Positions 34,177 through 42,885 of a DNA stretch of 64,000 nucleotides are shown here, piece by piece. Source of the stretch: Deltaproteobacteria bacterium HGW-Deltaproteobacteria-13 (GTDB taxonomy: Bacteria; Desulfobacterota; Syntrophia; Syntrophales; Smithellaceae). Positions within the stretch are counted from its first letter, which is position 1, and each line of letters begins with the position of its first letter. The notes beneath the pieces were generated by a model that saw nothing but the letters and a program-made list of their open reading frames with translations, had not been told where the DNA came from and did no database searches. The stretch covers positions 87,386 to 151,385 of the forward strand of contig PHBJ01000008.1 of NCBI GenBank assembly GCA_002840555.1, written 5' to 3'. The translations under genes were made by a program, and so were the position numbers.

Positions 34177-35430
34177 TTATAACATTTCGATAGCAGTGGC
34201 CATGGAAACGCCGCCTCCGCCGCAAAGGGTGGCCAATCCAAGGGTCTTGCCGTGTTTTTGCATGGCGTTAATTAATGTAACCATAATACGGCAGCCGGTG
34301 GAACCCACGGGATGTCCCAGTCCAATGCCGCTGCCATTAATATTGGTAATCTCACGATTTAAACCAAGCTCCTTTTCACAACCCAGATACTGACCGGCAA
34401 ACGCTTCGTTGACTTCCAGCAGTTCAAATGCATTCAGGGTAAGCTTCGGGTCGTTTTTGAGCAGGTGTTTTACGGCTGGGACCGGGCTTAAGCCCATCAC
34501 GGAAGGATGACAGCCGCCGCGTCCTGAAGAACGTATCCTGGCGATTGGCTTCAATCCTAACTCACTGGCTTTTTCCGCCGACATGATAATCATGGCTGAA
34601 GCGCCGTCATTAAGCCCCGAGGAATTACCTGCTGTTACCTTGCCGACTTTGGGAATAAATGCCGACGGTAAGGCCTTTAACTGTTCCATCGTCAATCCGG
34701 GACGGAAATGTTCATCCTTGTCGAAAATGATGGGCGGTTTGCCCTTTTTCTGGGGGATCTCAACCGGCACGATCTCGTCCTTGAAATCGCCGTTCTTCGT
34801 GGCGCGTTCGACGTTGTTATGGCTGCGCAGGGCAACCTCGTCCATTTCCTCGCGGCTGATGTTCAAAAGCTGGGCGATCAGTTCCGTGGTATGCCCCATG
34901 ATATAAGGTTTGCCCTTTAAACTCTCGAAAGGCTGGCCTGATTTGACAGGGCCATCGTCGGATAACGGCATGACATAAGAGCCGCAATGGAGAGCGCGGA
35001 TCATGGCATCCACAAAAACCGTGTCTTGAAGACGGCAGCCCCAACGGGCATCAAAGCTGACATAAGGTACGCCGGACATATGTTCAACGCCGCCGGCCAG
35101 AATGACATCAGCCATACCGGCTTTGATCATGGCGGCGCCGGAAAGAACGGCTTCCATGCCCGAAATGCACACGCGGTTAACCGTCACAGCGGTCACCGTT
35201 TCCGGAATACCGGCTAAAAGAGCCGCCACCCGGGTTGTGTTCAGAGTATTGGGGTTTTCGATGCAACAGCCGAATCTCACATCATCAATGATACCCGGAT
35301 CAATTCCTGCACGCTTGATGGCCTCTTTCATGACGACTGCCGCAATGCGCGCTCCGATCATGTCCTTTAATGTTCCTCCGTATGTTCCTATGGCTGTCCT
35401 GCACGCTGAAACAATGACTACATCCTTCAT
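34177..35430 (-). CDS. thiolase (acetyl-CoA C-acyltransferase family)
   Basis: 417 aa. The nucleophilic cysteine is C88 in NRVCISGMEAV, with the acid/base pair H373 in GLGHPVGSTG and C403 in LCGGGG, and NEAFAGQ before them. All catalytic residues are intact. It makes or cleaves beta-ketoacyl-CoA in fatty-acid beta-oxidation or acetoacetyl-CoA metabolism. It is a stand-alone gene here, slightly longer than biosynthetic thiolases (~392 aa). No crotonase or hydroxyacyl-CoA dehydrogenase is adjacent. Confidence 0.94.
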   Translation of the reverse strand: MKDVVIVSACRTAIGTYGGTLKDMIGARIAAVVMKEAIKRAGIDPGIIDDVRFGCCIENPNTLNTTRVAALLAGIPETVTAVTVNRVCISGMEAVLSGAAMIKAGMADVILAGGVEHMSGVPYVSFDARWGCRLQDTVFVDAMIRALHCGSYVMPLSDDGPVKSGQPFESLKGKPYIMGHTTELIAQLLNISREEMDEVALRSHNNVERATKNGDFKDEIVPVEIPQKKGKPPIIFDKDEHFRPGLTMEQLKALPSAFIPKVGKVTAGNSSGLNDGASAMIIMSAEKASELGLKPIARIRSSGRGGCHPSVMGLSPVPAVKHLLKNDPKLTLNAFELLEVNEAFAGQYLGCEKELGLNREITNINGSGIGLGHPVGSTGCRIMVTLINAMQKHGKTLGLATLCGGGGVSMATAIEML

Positions 35431-35771
35431 TTCGTAAACTCCTTATCATTAAATAATTATTTTCTTCTTTTAAAGCTTGGATGGTTCAGACAGGCTTTGC
35501 AGAAGTTATTTCTTTAATTAGATTGTGAAATATTTTTAATACCACTGCCGGATCGAAGTGTTAAACAATTACAAAAGATATGTCAAATAATAAAATTGCG
35601 GATGTGAAAATTGAGAATAAGAAGGATGTGAAAAACAACATCTCTTTTTTGGATTGACAAAAAAGATCGATTTCATTATAGATTTCAACATCCAGTACCG
35701 ATATATTTAAGCTATAAATATTTTTCCCGGAAAAACGCTTTATAAAAATAAACGATTAGAGGGGTAATATT
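35431..35771. other. intergenic region before the barrel gene
   Basis: About 340 bp, AT-rich, between two outward-facing genes. It holds the promoter at 35654-35682; nothing else was recognised. Confidence 0.5.
35654..35682 (+). promoter_or_regulatory. sigma-70-type promoter for the barrel gene
   Basis: TTGACA (35654-35659), 17-nt spacer, TATAGA (35677-35682), about 90 nt before the ATG. Confidence 0.5.
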
Positions 35772-36872
35772 ATGAAAAAATACGGCATGTTGATCATCGT
35801 AATCATGTTGATGGCTGTTTCCCAGCCAGCAAAAGCGGAAGTTAGAGCCGGCTCATTCTCCGTTACCCCCTTTGCCGGAGGTTATTTCTTCGAAGGCAAT
35901 CAGAACAGCAAAGATGCATTTGCTGCTGGTTTGCGCGCCGGTTATAACTTTACAAAAAACTTAGGTGTGGAAGGGTTTTATACTTACGTGCCATCGAAAT
36001 ATGAAGATACAGATGCTAAAAACAATGTATATATTGGCGGCATTGAGGGTCTCTACCATTTCTTTCCGGAGGGAAGTTTTGTGCCATTCGTGGCAATAGG
36101 TATCGGAGGATATCATTTCAGCGATGATGCCAATAAGTATGTGCCTCGTCGACTTGCCGTTGATTACGGCGCCGGCTTGAAAATCTTTATAACGGATGAC
36201 ATCGCTCTGCGGGCCGACGTTCGGCATGTTCTTCCCCTGAATGACAGATTCAATGATCTGCTCGTTTCTCTGGGTGTTACTTTTTCCTTCGGCGGGAAAA
36301 AGAAAGAGGTTGCAGCCCAAGCTGAAGAACCATCTGCTCCGGTTGTCGCAGCCAGGACGGAAGAACCTGCCCCGCCTGTTCCCGCCAAAGTCGAAGAGAC
36401 CTCGGCCCCAGCTGTTAAAGAACCGGTTCCTCCTGTTGAAGCGCCTGCTGCTGTCGCACCTGTGGCACCGGTCGTTGAACCGGCAGCCCCGGTCATGAGT
36501 CAACAAAGCGAGACAAAAATCATTCCGGAAGATGATGTTAAAAATTTTGTGAATAAGTGGCTGACCAGTTGGCAGGCCGGCGATATGGATACTTACCGCA
36601 GTTGTTACTCTTCAGAGTTTCAGTCGAAAGGAATGAACTTAGATGCGTGGATCTCCTTTAAAAACAATGTGCGCCAAAAGAGTAAAGACATAAGTATAAG
36701 GATCGATGATTTGAAAATATCGGTGGATGGTAAGATGGCCAGCGCCACGGCCATCTTTAATCAATATTACAGTTCTTCGATACTCAAAGATTCAGTCAGG
36801 AAGACATTGAATCTGAAAAAAATAAATGAACAATGGAAAATATCCAAAGAAACCATTGCCCCGCTGAAATAG
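35772..36872 (+). CDS. outer-membrane beta-barrel with Pro/Ala linker and NTF2-like (Cds6-type) C-terminal domain
   Basis: 366 aa in three parts. Signal peptide 1-22 (IMLMAVSQPAKA), then an ~160-residue OmpA-like eight-strand barrel (GSFSVTPFAGGYFFEG, AAGLRAGYNFTKNLGVEGF, LLVSLGVTFSFGG). A Pro/Ala/Glu/Val linker follows (~185-250) with repeats of the type EEPxAPV. The C-terminal ~110 residues (VKNFVNKWLTSWQAGDMDTY, then SFKNNVRQKSKDISI, ATAIFNQYYSSS, NEQWKISKE) look like an NTF2-like domain as found at the end of L,D-transpeptidase-associated proteins. The barrel would sit in the outer membrane with the tail in the periplasm. RBS AGAGGGG. Confidence 0.75.
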   Translation: MKKYGMLIIVIMLMAVSQPAKAEVRAGSFSVTPFAGGYFFEGNQNSKDAFAAGLRAGYNFTKNLGVEGFYTYVPSKYEDTDAKNNVYIGGIEGLYHFFPEGSFVPFVAIGIGGYHFSDDANKYVPRRLAVDYGAGLKIFITDDIALRADVRHVLPLNDRFNDLLVSLGVTFSFGGKKKEVAAQAEEPSAPVVAARTEEPAPPVPAKVEETSAPAVKEPVPPVEAPAAVAPVAPVVEPAAPVMSQQSETKIIPEDDVKNFVNKWLTSWQAGDMDTYRSCYSSEFQSKGMNLDAWISFKNNVRQKSKDISIRIDDLKISVDGKMASATAIFNQYYSSSILKDSVRKTLNLKKINEQWKISKETIAPLK

Positions 36873-36896
36873 ACATCGCGCATTGAGAAAGTAAAG

Positions 36897-36951
36897 CCTC
36901 CTCCCCTCTGTTTCGATGATATGCGGTCTCATCGAAACAGAGGGGAGGAGG
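36897..36951. repeat. perfect 23-bp inverted repeat with 9-nt loop
   Basis: Arms 36897-36919 and 36929-36951 are exact complements, starting CCTCCTCCCCTCTG. The hairpin lies 25 bp after the barrel gene stop. It has no T run on the plus strand and only a weak one (CTTTACTTT) on the minus strand, so it is not a textbook terminator. Confidence 0.9.
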
Positions 36952-37019
36952 AGTGGCAAAACAATAATCACAGAAAATTAAATTTCTTTAATCCCTCATT
37001 GATTCAATGGATTTCATGA

Positions 37020-38855
37020 ATGGAAGCAAATTCTGATTCTGCTGAAATATCAAAATACTTCATCTATTTTTTATCCATATTCGTTGTTGTTTTGTTGATC
37101 GTTCTATACTTGCTGGGGCAGGCAAATGTAAGGAAAGGGGAATTGGCGGATACTGATTGCTACACGCGGCTCAATCGCGTCATTCAGTTGCATGAAAGCG
37201 GTAAATGGTATGATTCTGTTTTGACCAGAAGTAATGCCCCGTTTGGAGAGCATTTGCATTGGACAAGGCCTCTCGATGTTTTGCTGTTAACAGGCGCCTG
37301 GATTGCATCCCCTCTGACGGATTTCAAAACCGGTCTGTTTTGGTGGGGGGTTCTTATCAGCCCTTTTTTTCTTGCTGCCTCCGTGGTTTTTCTTCCCTGG
37401 GCTTTTCGTCCGCTTCTTGGTGCCTCTACTTCAAATCTCATCAGTATTTTATTTCTATTCCAAGTGGGAACATTGGGCCAATATTATATCGGCCGGCCCG
37501 ATCATCATTCTATGCTAGGTTTCATATTCATTATTTCAACAGGGATCATCTTAAGAATCATTCAAGGTCCATTTAACAAAACGATTTGCTACTTTGCCGG
37601 GATGATAGGTGCCCTATCAATGTGGATTCATATTGAATCCATGCTGCTTATCTTCTTGAGTTTCCTCTTTCTCGGTATTTTTTGGATTATTGAAGATGAC
37701 GATGATTTTATCCATAAAAATTTGCATTATGCTGCGGCTCTTTTTGTGTTTACCAGTCTCGCGCTCATTTTGGAACGTCCCTGGTATGATCTGACAAGTA
37801 TTGAATATGACAAGATATCCATAGTTCACTGGGTCATCTTCGGCATGATCAACCTGTTCTGGGTGGTCGTCTTTTATTTGAGACATCACTCAGTGTTCTC
37901 TCTACAAAGACGAACTATGCGCTTTAAGATTGCTTCTGTTGGAGTGGTAATCGTGACTTTATGTGTATGGATTCTCTTTCCCGGTTTTTATCGTGGAGGT
38001 TATGCTGACATTGATCCGAGGATCGTGCCGATCTGGCTTAATAATGTAAGTGAGGTCCTCTCTCCACTGCGCGGGGAATTTCTGATGCCTTTAATTTCAC
38101 TAATCGGTTCCGCAATTGTTGGCATCGTTTATATTTGTTTCATTTTCCGGAAAAGATCTTATGAAAACTTAAAGGGGTGGATATTTATTTTAGCCGGGAT
38201 CCTGTTATTCGCATCAGCCGGTATGTTTGAACGAAGGCTTCTTCCCTATGGCAATATCATTACAATGGTACCTCTGGCCGCTCTTTTGGGCGTGGTAGTG
38301 CAATGGGAGAGCACACATTTTTCAACAATAATAAAATCATTTATCAGACCTTTCACAATTATGGCTTTTGGTGCCGGATTTCTGCTCATTGGTTATGGAT
38401 GTCAAAACATGATTGGTACTGCGCCTGTAACAAAGAAAATAGATATGATAGCACCGCTTTCACAAATGTGTGATGAACTAAACAAACTCAGTCCAATCCA
38501 CACACAGCCAATACGTATACAGGCATTCATTGATTATGGCCCTGAAATTTTGTATCGCACCAGCTATGAAGTCATTGCGACTCCCTATCATCGCAATGCG
38601 CAGGGTATCCTTGATGATTACTGGATTATGACTGCGGTATCCGATGAAAAAGCACGTACATTGATTCACCGAAGAGGGATCAATATGATCCTGGTAAGCA
38701 GTAAGTCAACAGAAAAACAATACTACACTCCGGTCAATAAACAATCCACTTTCTATGAGCGTCTCACAAAGGACGGTGGTTTGGATTGGATCAAGGAAAT
38801 ACCACTACCGGATCCCCTGTCTCACTCTTACAGATTATTTCGAGTTGCCGGATAA
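37020..38855 (+). CDS. large polytopic membrane protein, probable GT-C glycosyltransferase
   Basis: 611 aa with one N-terminal membrane segment (YFLSIFVVVLLIVLYLLG), then a luminal-type loop with conserved-looking acidic and aromatic residues (ADTDCYTRLNRVIQLHESGK, WYDSVLTRSNAPFGEHLHWT), and about ten further membrane segments; a GRPDHHSM loop lies near 155. The D-x-D in the first loop and the overall shape suggest a polyprenyl-phosphate sugar-dependent GT-C transferase; the ~170-residue C-terminus is soluble and periplasmic. No donor or acceptor can be named. The ATG has no strong ribosome site. First of a run of similar membrane genes to 45154. Confidence 0.65.
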   Translation: MEANSDSAEISKYFIYFLSIFVVVLLIVLYLLGQANVRKGELADTDCYTRLNRVIQLHESGKWYDSVLTRSNAPFGEHLHWTRPLDVLLLTGAWIASPLTDFKTGLFWWGVLISPFFLAASVVFLPWAFRPLLGASTSNLISILFLFQVGTLGQYYIGRPDHHSMLGFIFIISTGIILRIIQGPFNKTICYFAGMIGALSMWIHIESMLLIFLSFLFLGIFWIIEDDDDFIHKNLHYAAALFVFTSLALILERPWYDLTSIEYDKISIVHWVIFGMINLFWVVVFYLRHHSVFSLQRRTMRFKIASVGVVIVTLCVWILFPGFYRGGYADIDPRIVPIWLNNVSEVLSPLRGEFLMPLISLIGSAIVGIVYICFIFRKRSYENLKGWIFILAGILLFASAGMFERRLLPYGNIITMVPLAALLGVVVQWESTHFSTIIKSFIRPFTIMAFGAGFLLIGYGCQNMIGTAPVTKKIDMIAPLSQMCDELNKLSPIHTQPIRIQAFIDYGPEILYRTSYEVIATPYHRNAQGILDDYWIMTAVSDEKARTLIHRRGINMILVSSKSTEKQYYTPVNKQSTFYERLTKDGGLDWIKEIPLPDPLSHSYRLFRVAG

Positions 38856-38956
38856 AATAGTATATGCAACAAATGTTTAATTGACATACAAAAAAGCGTT
38901 TCTTATATTTCGACCACAGAACAAAAAATACCAAATCAGGAACAGGATGTTGATTC

Positions 38957-40894
38957 ATGGAAAAATCTTTAACCCTGAGACAAAGTTTTGTAATTTTCTC
39001 TATCCTTGCCTCCCTGTGGCTGCTCAAGCATCCCTATAATGGAATATGGCATGATGGTGTTATCTACACTTTCATGGCGATGAAGGATTTATCTCCAGAT
39101 ACCTTTGCCGGCGATCTCTTTATTAAATTCGGTTCACAGGACAATTACACCATTTTCCCCCAAGTCTATGCCGTATTAATTAAATTCTTTGGAATATATA
39201 AGAGCGCTCTTATGCTGACGGTTGTTGGTCAACTGTTATGGATCTTCGCCGCTGTGTCACTATTTAGGACATTTCTTAAAGGTAAGGAACTATGTGTAGC
39301 CCTTGCCATACTCTTTTTTATGAGGGCATATTACGGAGGATTTAATTGCTTTCAATACGCTGAGCCATTTGTGAGCCCGAGGATATTTTCGGAAGCCCTT
39401 TGTATCCTTGGGGTAGCCTGCATTCTTAAGGGAAGATATATTATTTCCGCAGTATTATTTATAATCTCTTTTTTGATTCACCCCCTGATGACTCTGGGCA
39501 CCGGCTTTATTGTCTATGTCTACCTTCTCCTGACTTATCCCCGAATTTTATTTTCAGCCCCAATCCTTGTTGCCGCCATCTTTTTTCTAGGTATTTTTAA
39601 AACAGAACCCTTTGCCGGGATATTCCGTGTCATCCCGCCTGAATGGCATCAAATTATTTCAGTAAGGTCTAGCTTTATGTTTTTAACCCAATGGCCTTTA
39701 AATTCCTGGGCTGAAGTTTTTTTTTCCATTTCCATAACCGCCGCCGCCTGCATGTTTTCCAAAGGAGTCATGCGCCGTCTCTTTTTTTGCGTTATTATCG
39801 GCGCCTGTTGCGGGATGTTAGTCAATATCATTGGGGGGGAGCTTTTAAGGCTTGAACTTATAATGCAGATACAGGCCTGGCGGGCCCTCTGGTTTCTTCA
39901 ATTTATCTCTACCCTCGGTGCCGCTGTGCTCATTATAAAATTTTTGAAGCTTGAGGAAAACAGATTATTGCTCTGTTCCTTTTTTGTCCTGACCTGGTAC
40001 AGCCTGACCTTGGGAGTGATTAGTTTTGGAATCACGCTCATATTCTTCTATCTTTGTGTGCGAACCTCAAGAGATGATCTTCCCTCTGTTAAAATTTTGC
40101 GGCCCTTTACTTTTCTAATTATCGTTTTCATTATCATTATCAATATCACTATTCCGCACATCATAAACATGGTCAGGATATTCATAAAAAACGATTTCCA
40201 TATTACGTTGTCATCACAATTGACGGAATACGCCCTTTTTAATCTTTTTCTTCCGCTGGTATTATTACCGGTAATCTTTTTTTTCTACTATCATTGGGGG
40301 AAAAAGCCGAGTCTTAAAATTGTATTTTTATCTTTTGCCGTGTTGATATTTTCACTCGCTATATGGGACCGTCAGACTTCATGGTCTAAAATGCTTGAGA
40401 GCAATCAAGATGATACGGCATTTTTCAGAAACATATTACCTAAAAATGCTGCCATACTCTGGGATGCTTCATCTGAGATCCCCTGGTTTGGTGCAAGAAG
40501 ACCGTCATACATCTCTGCACATCAGGGTTCAGGGGTCGTATTCTATCAGAAAACAGCCATTGAATATGCAAGGAGGGTCAAAATCATCCTCCCTTTGATG
40601 GATGAAAATCCCTTGCAATCAAAAGAAATAGGCAGGAAACTAGGTTGGGGGCTTGATAAAACAAAATTTAAATCAAACTATTCTAGAGTGTGCCGGCAAG
40701 CGGAGGAACTGGATTATATTGTCACCACCGTAAATGTCCCAGGGAGATCAATAGCCCACTGGCGTTCTGCTGTCCCAATTGTAGAAACTCATATTTTGGA
40801 AGACGGCACATTTGAAGAGATCTCAGAGCAGGATTTTTATCTCTACGATTGTGGAGAATTTAAAGTTAAAGCAGCGACAGATCAAGGCAACTAA
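38957..40894 (+). CDS. large polytopic membrane protein of unknown function
   Basis: 645 aa. The N-terminus has HPYNGIWHDGVIYTFMAMK, a loop with an acidic residue as in GT-C enzymes, then FGSQDNYTIFPQVYAVL, and at least eleven hydrophobic segments (for example VLFIISFLIHPLMTLGTG, LFNLFLPLVLLPVIFFFYYH). The last ~140 residues are soluble (ILPKNAAILWDASSEIPWFG, AQ..EELDYIVTTVNV). This plan matches predicted sugar transferases or O-antigen related proteins, but no specific motif fixes the function. Gap of 101 bp to the previous gene; same direction and similar base composition. Confidence 0.55.
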   Translation: MEKSLTLRQSFVIFSILASLWLLKHPYNGIWHDGVIYTFMAMKDLSPDTFAGDLFIKFGSQDNYTIFPQVYAVLIKFFGIYKSALMLTVVGQLLWIFAAVSLFRTFLKGKELCVALAILFFMRAYYGGFNCFQYAEPFVSPRIFSEALCILGVACILKGRYIISAVLFIISFLIHPLMTLGTGFIVYVYLLLTYPRILFSAPILVAAIFFLGIFKTEPFAGIFRVIPPEWHQIISVRSSFMFLTQWPLNSWAEVFFSISITAAACMFSKGVMRRLFFCVIIGACCGMLVNIIGGELLRLELIMQIQAWRALWFLQFISTLGAAVLIIKFLKLEENRLLLCSFFVLTWYSLTLGVISFGITLIFFYLCVRTSRDDLPSVKILRPFTFLIIVFIIIINITIPHIINMVRIFIKNDFHITLSSQLTEYALFNLFLPLVLLPVIFFFYYHWGKKPSLKIVFLSFAVLIFSLAIWDRQTSWSKMLESNQDDTAFFRNILPKNAAILWDASSEIPWFGARRPSYISAHQGSGVVFYQKTAIEYARRVKIILPLMDENPLQSKEIGRKLGWGLDKTKFKSNYSRVCRQAEELDYIVTTVNVPGRSIAHWRSAVPIVETHILEDGTFEEISEQDFYLYDCGEFKVKAATDQGN

Positions 40895-41016
40895 AATAAT
40901 GATTGCTTTGAATATAGAAAGTTGACTGGATGTGTCGCAATTGGAAACTAGTTATTTGTTGGCATAGTTTGATCCACCCTAAACCAACTGGTTAATATAG
41001 ATAAAGATAAGATACT

Positions 41017-42606
41017 ATGATATTAAAAAGAAGCTCGCGGTGCAAAAGCTTTCTTTCGATTGATTGGAAGAATAACCTTAACCCCTGGACAACTGTACAG
41101 TTATTAATTGGGGTACTGGGTCTTGCGTTACTATCCTGGTATCGATTGCCCGCAGGATTTTGGTTGGATGAAACCGTTACTGCCTGGGTTATACGAGATG
41201 ATTTTTTTAAGACCTTTACCATTGCTCTTAACTCTCAGGGATGGTCTACCTTATATTTTATCCTTATCCACGGATGGACGCAGCTTTTCGGTCTGAATGA
41301 GATTGCCCTGCGTTCCTTCAGCCTATGCGCCTTTGTTGTTGGTTGCGTTTTTCTATATCTAATACTTCGCAAAAAATTTTCCCCTGAGATTGCCGTCTTT
41401 GGAACGATCTTCAGTTCGGCAATTCTAATTTTTCATGTCACCGGTCTGGAAGCACGCCCCTATTGTCTTGCCTCCGCCTTTTCCATAGGTTCATATTATT
41501 TTTTTTTCAACTGGCTTGAGGGTAGGGGACGGAAGGCCAGAGTTTTACATATTGTTTTCGCCGTTGCGACAATTTATACCCATTGGCTCTATGGGACACT
41601 ATTGCTGGTTCAGACACTATTGATATTCCTCATTAAGATGTCCGATAGGAGATCGTATATCCGTAAGTGGTTAATCAATCTTCTTATCATAGGGGTACTA
41701 TGCTCTCCTAATCTTTATCAGTTTGCTTTAATCTTTCAATCGCGCGTTGCACTTGATTGGGTATCACCCCCAAGTCTTCTGACCTGGTTGAAATTCACAT
41801 TTCCTTTTGCCAGTACGTTCTGCCTGTTAATAATATGTTATCTTATATTTAAACGTAGATTGTCCCTTTTGACCGCTTATTTTAATGAATTAATTGCCGG
41901 GATAATATGGTTAATTATACCAACCGCTTTTTTATTTATTTTTTCACTTATTTTTAACGCGTCAGTTCTCCATTTTAGATATAGCGGTGCGAACTATGCG
42001 GGACTTGGCCTGATTATAGCGTCGCTTATTTCCTGTATACCCAAGTCATCCTTCAGAAGTTTCATTATGTATACTATATCTATATGTATGATATTTTTTA
42101 CGGTCGCTCCTGTTACGATGAAAGTTCATTATTTTACAGAAAGTTGGAGAGAACCGGTGGCCTTTCTTGGCAAGCTGCAGCAGGAAAATAAAAAACCAAT
42201 CCTGCTTTCGTCCGGACTAATAGGGGCTAATTCAAGGAAATTGACAGAAAATCATATCAGATACGACGATCTTTCAGCCCCTGTTCAATATTACCTTCCT
42301 GACCAGCATGTATTGACTATTCCCGATGCACGCCATCTTTCTTTTCTGGATGCTATACTGGCAAATGCCTATGAGACAAATGCGTTACAGGATAATGGAT
42401 TTTATCTCTTAGTACACGGTACAGCATATGACAAAAAAAAATCATGTGATATTTTTAAGAAATATTTTTCTGATAGATGTTTTTATCCAAAAATTGAGAA
42501 GGCGTTTAATAATATCTATGTGTTAGAATTTCAGTATCAATCATCATCGGCCAGATCCGATGGCAAAGTCTTAAAACATGGTCGGACAAATGAAACTAAC
42601 CATTAA
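41017..42606 (+). CDS. GT39-like (PMT family) membrane glycosyltransferase
   Basis: 529 aa. The first luminal loop has GFWLDETVTAWVIRDD, the D-E motif of ArnT/PMT-like glycosyltransferases, and is followed by YFILIHGWTQLFGLNEIALR and several membrane segments. Such enzymes move a sugar from a polyprenyl phosphate to lipid or protein on the periplasmic side. The C-terminal ~150 residues are soluble. Start signals are weak. Its 3' end abuts gene debris with similar protein motifs (42661-42885). Confidence 0.75.
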   Translation: MILKRSSRCKSFLSIDWKNNLNPWTTVQLLIGVLGLALLSWYRLPAGFWLDETVTAWVIRDDFFKTFTIALNSQGWSTLYFILIHGWTQLFGLNEIALRSFSLCAFVVGCVFLYLILRKKFSPEIAVFGTIFSSAILIFHVTGLEARPYCLASAFSIGSYYFFFNWLEGRGRKARVLHIVFAVATIYTHWLYGTLLLVQTLLIFLIKMSDRRSYIRKWLINLLIIGVLCSPNLYQFALIFQSRVALDWVSPPSLLTWLKFTFPFASTFCLLIICYLIFKRRLSLLTAYFNELIAGIIWLIIPTAFLFIFSLIFNASVLHFRYSGANYAGLGLIIASLISCIPKSSFRSFIMYTISICMIFFTVAPVTMKVHYFTESWREPVAFLGKLQQENKKPILLSSGLIGANSRKLTENHIRYDDLSAPVQYYLPDQHVLTIPDARHLSFLDAILANAYETNALQDNGFYLLVHGTAYDKKKSCDIFKKYFSDRCFYPKIEKAFNNIYVLEFQYQSSSARSDGKVLKHGRTNETNH

Positions 42607-42610
42607 ATAG

Positions 42611-42664
42611 TGTGCTGTTTGTGGAAGCGACGAATTTAAAAGTAGCGCGGAATTGGATGTGTAA
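42611..42664 (+). pseudogene. remnant of a methyltransferase N-terminus
   Basis: In one frame the stretch reads CAVCGSDEFKSSAELDV and then stops. The CxxCGS start is typical of class I methyltransferases with an N-terminal zinc knuckle acting on sugars or lipids. An in-frame TAG (42608-42610) separates it from a short ATG frame, so nothing intact is expressed. Short and therefore tentative. Confidence 0.35.
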
Positions 42665-42885
42665 TTTCCAGAAATATTTTAAAATATGGTTTGCAGGTTT
42701 TTTATAACGGCAAAAACAAGGTAACTCGAGAAGGTGGAAGTGACTCTAACGCTCAACATGTATGGATACTGCAATCATGGCCGCCTCATTATGTTATCGC
42801 TGGTTCATTCAAACTGTTTGGCGTTAGTACTTTTACGGCCAGACTGACTTATGCTAACGATTTTTCGTTCAGACTGAGTTGTTAA
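42661..42885 (+). pseudogene. fragment of a GT39-like glycosyltransferase
   Basis: The frame VISRNILKYGLQVFYNG ... VWILQSWPPHYVIAGSFKLF ... GVSTFTARL matches the start of GT39 enzymes (loop with W-PP-x-Y, then FKLFG.STF.ARL), but no start and no further domain follow; the frame ends at 42885 against the stop of the next, opposite gene. The remaining ~90% of the gene is gone. Confidence 0.6.

Noticed and set aside
42661..42885. Intact small protein of 64 aa
   Set aside because: Matches only an inner piece of a much longer glycosyltransferase, with no ribosome site; called a fragment instead.
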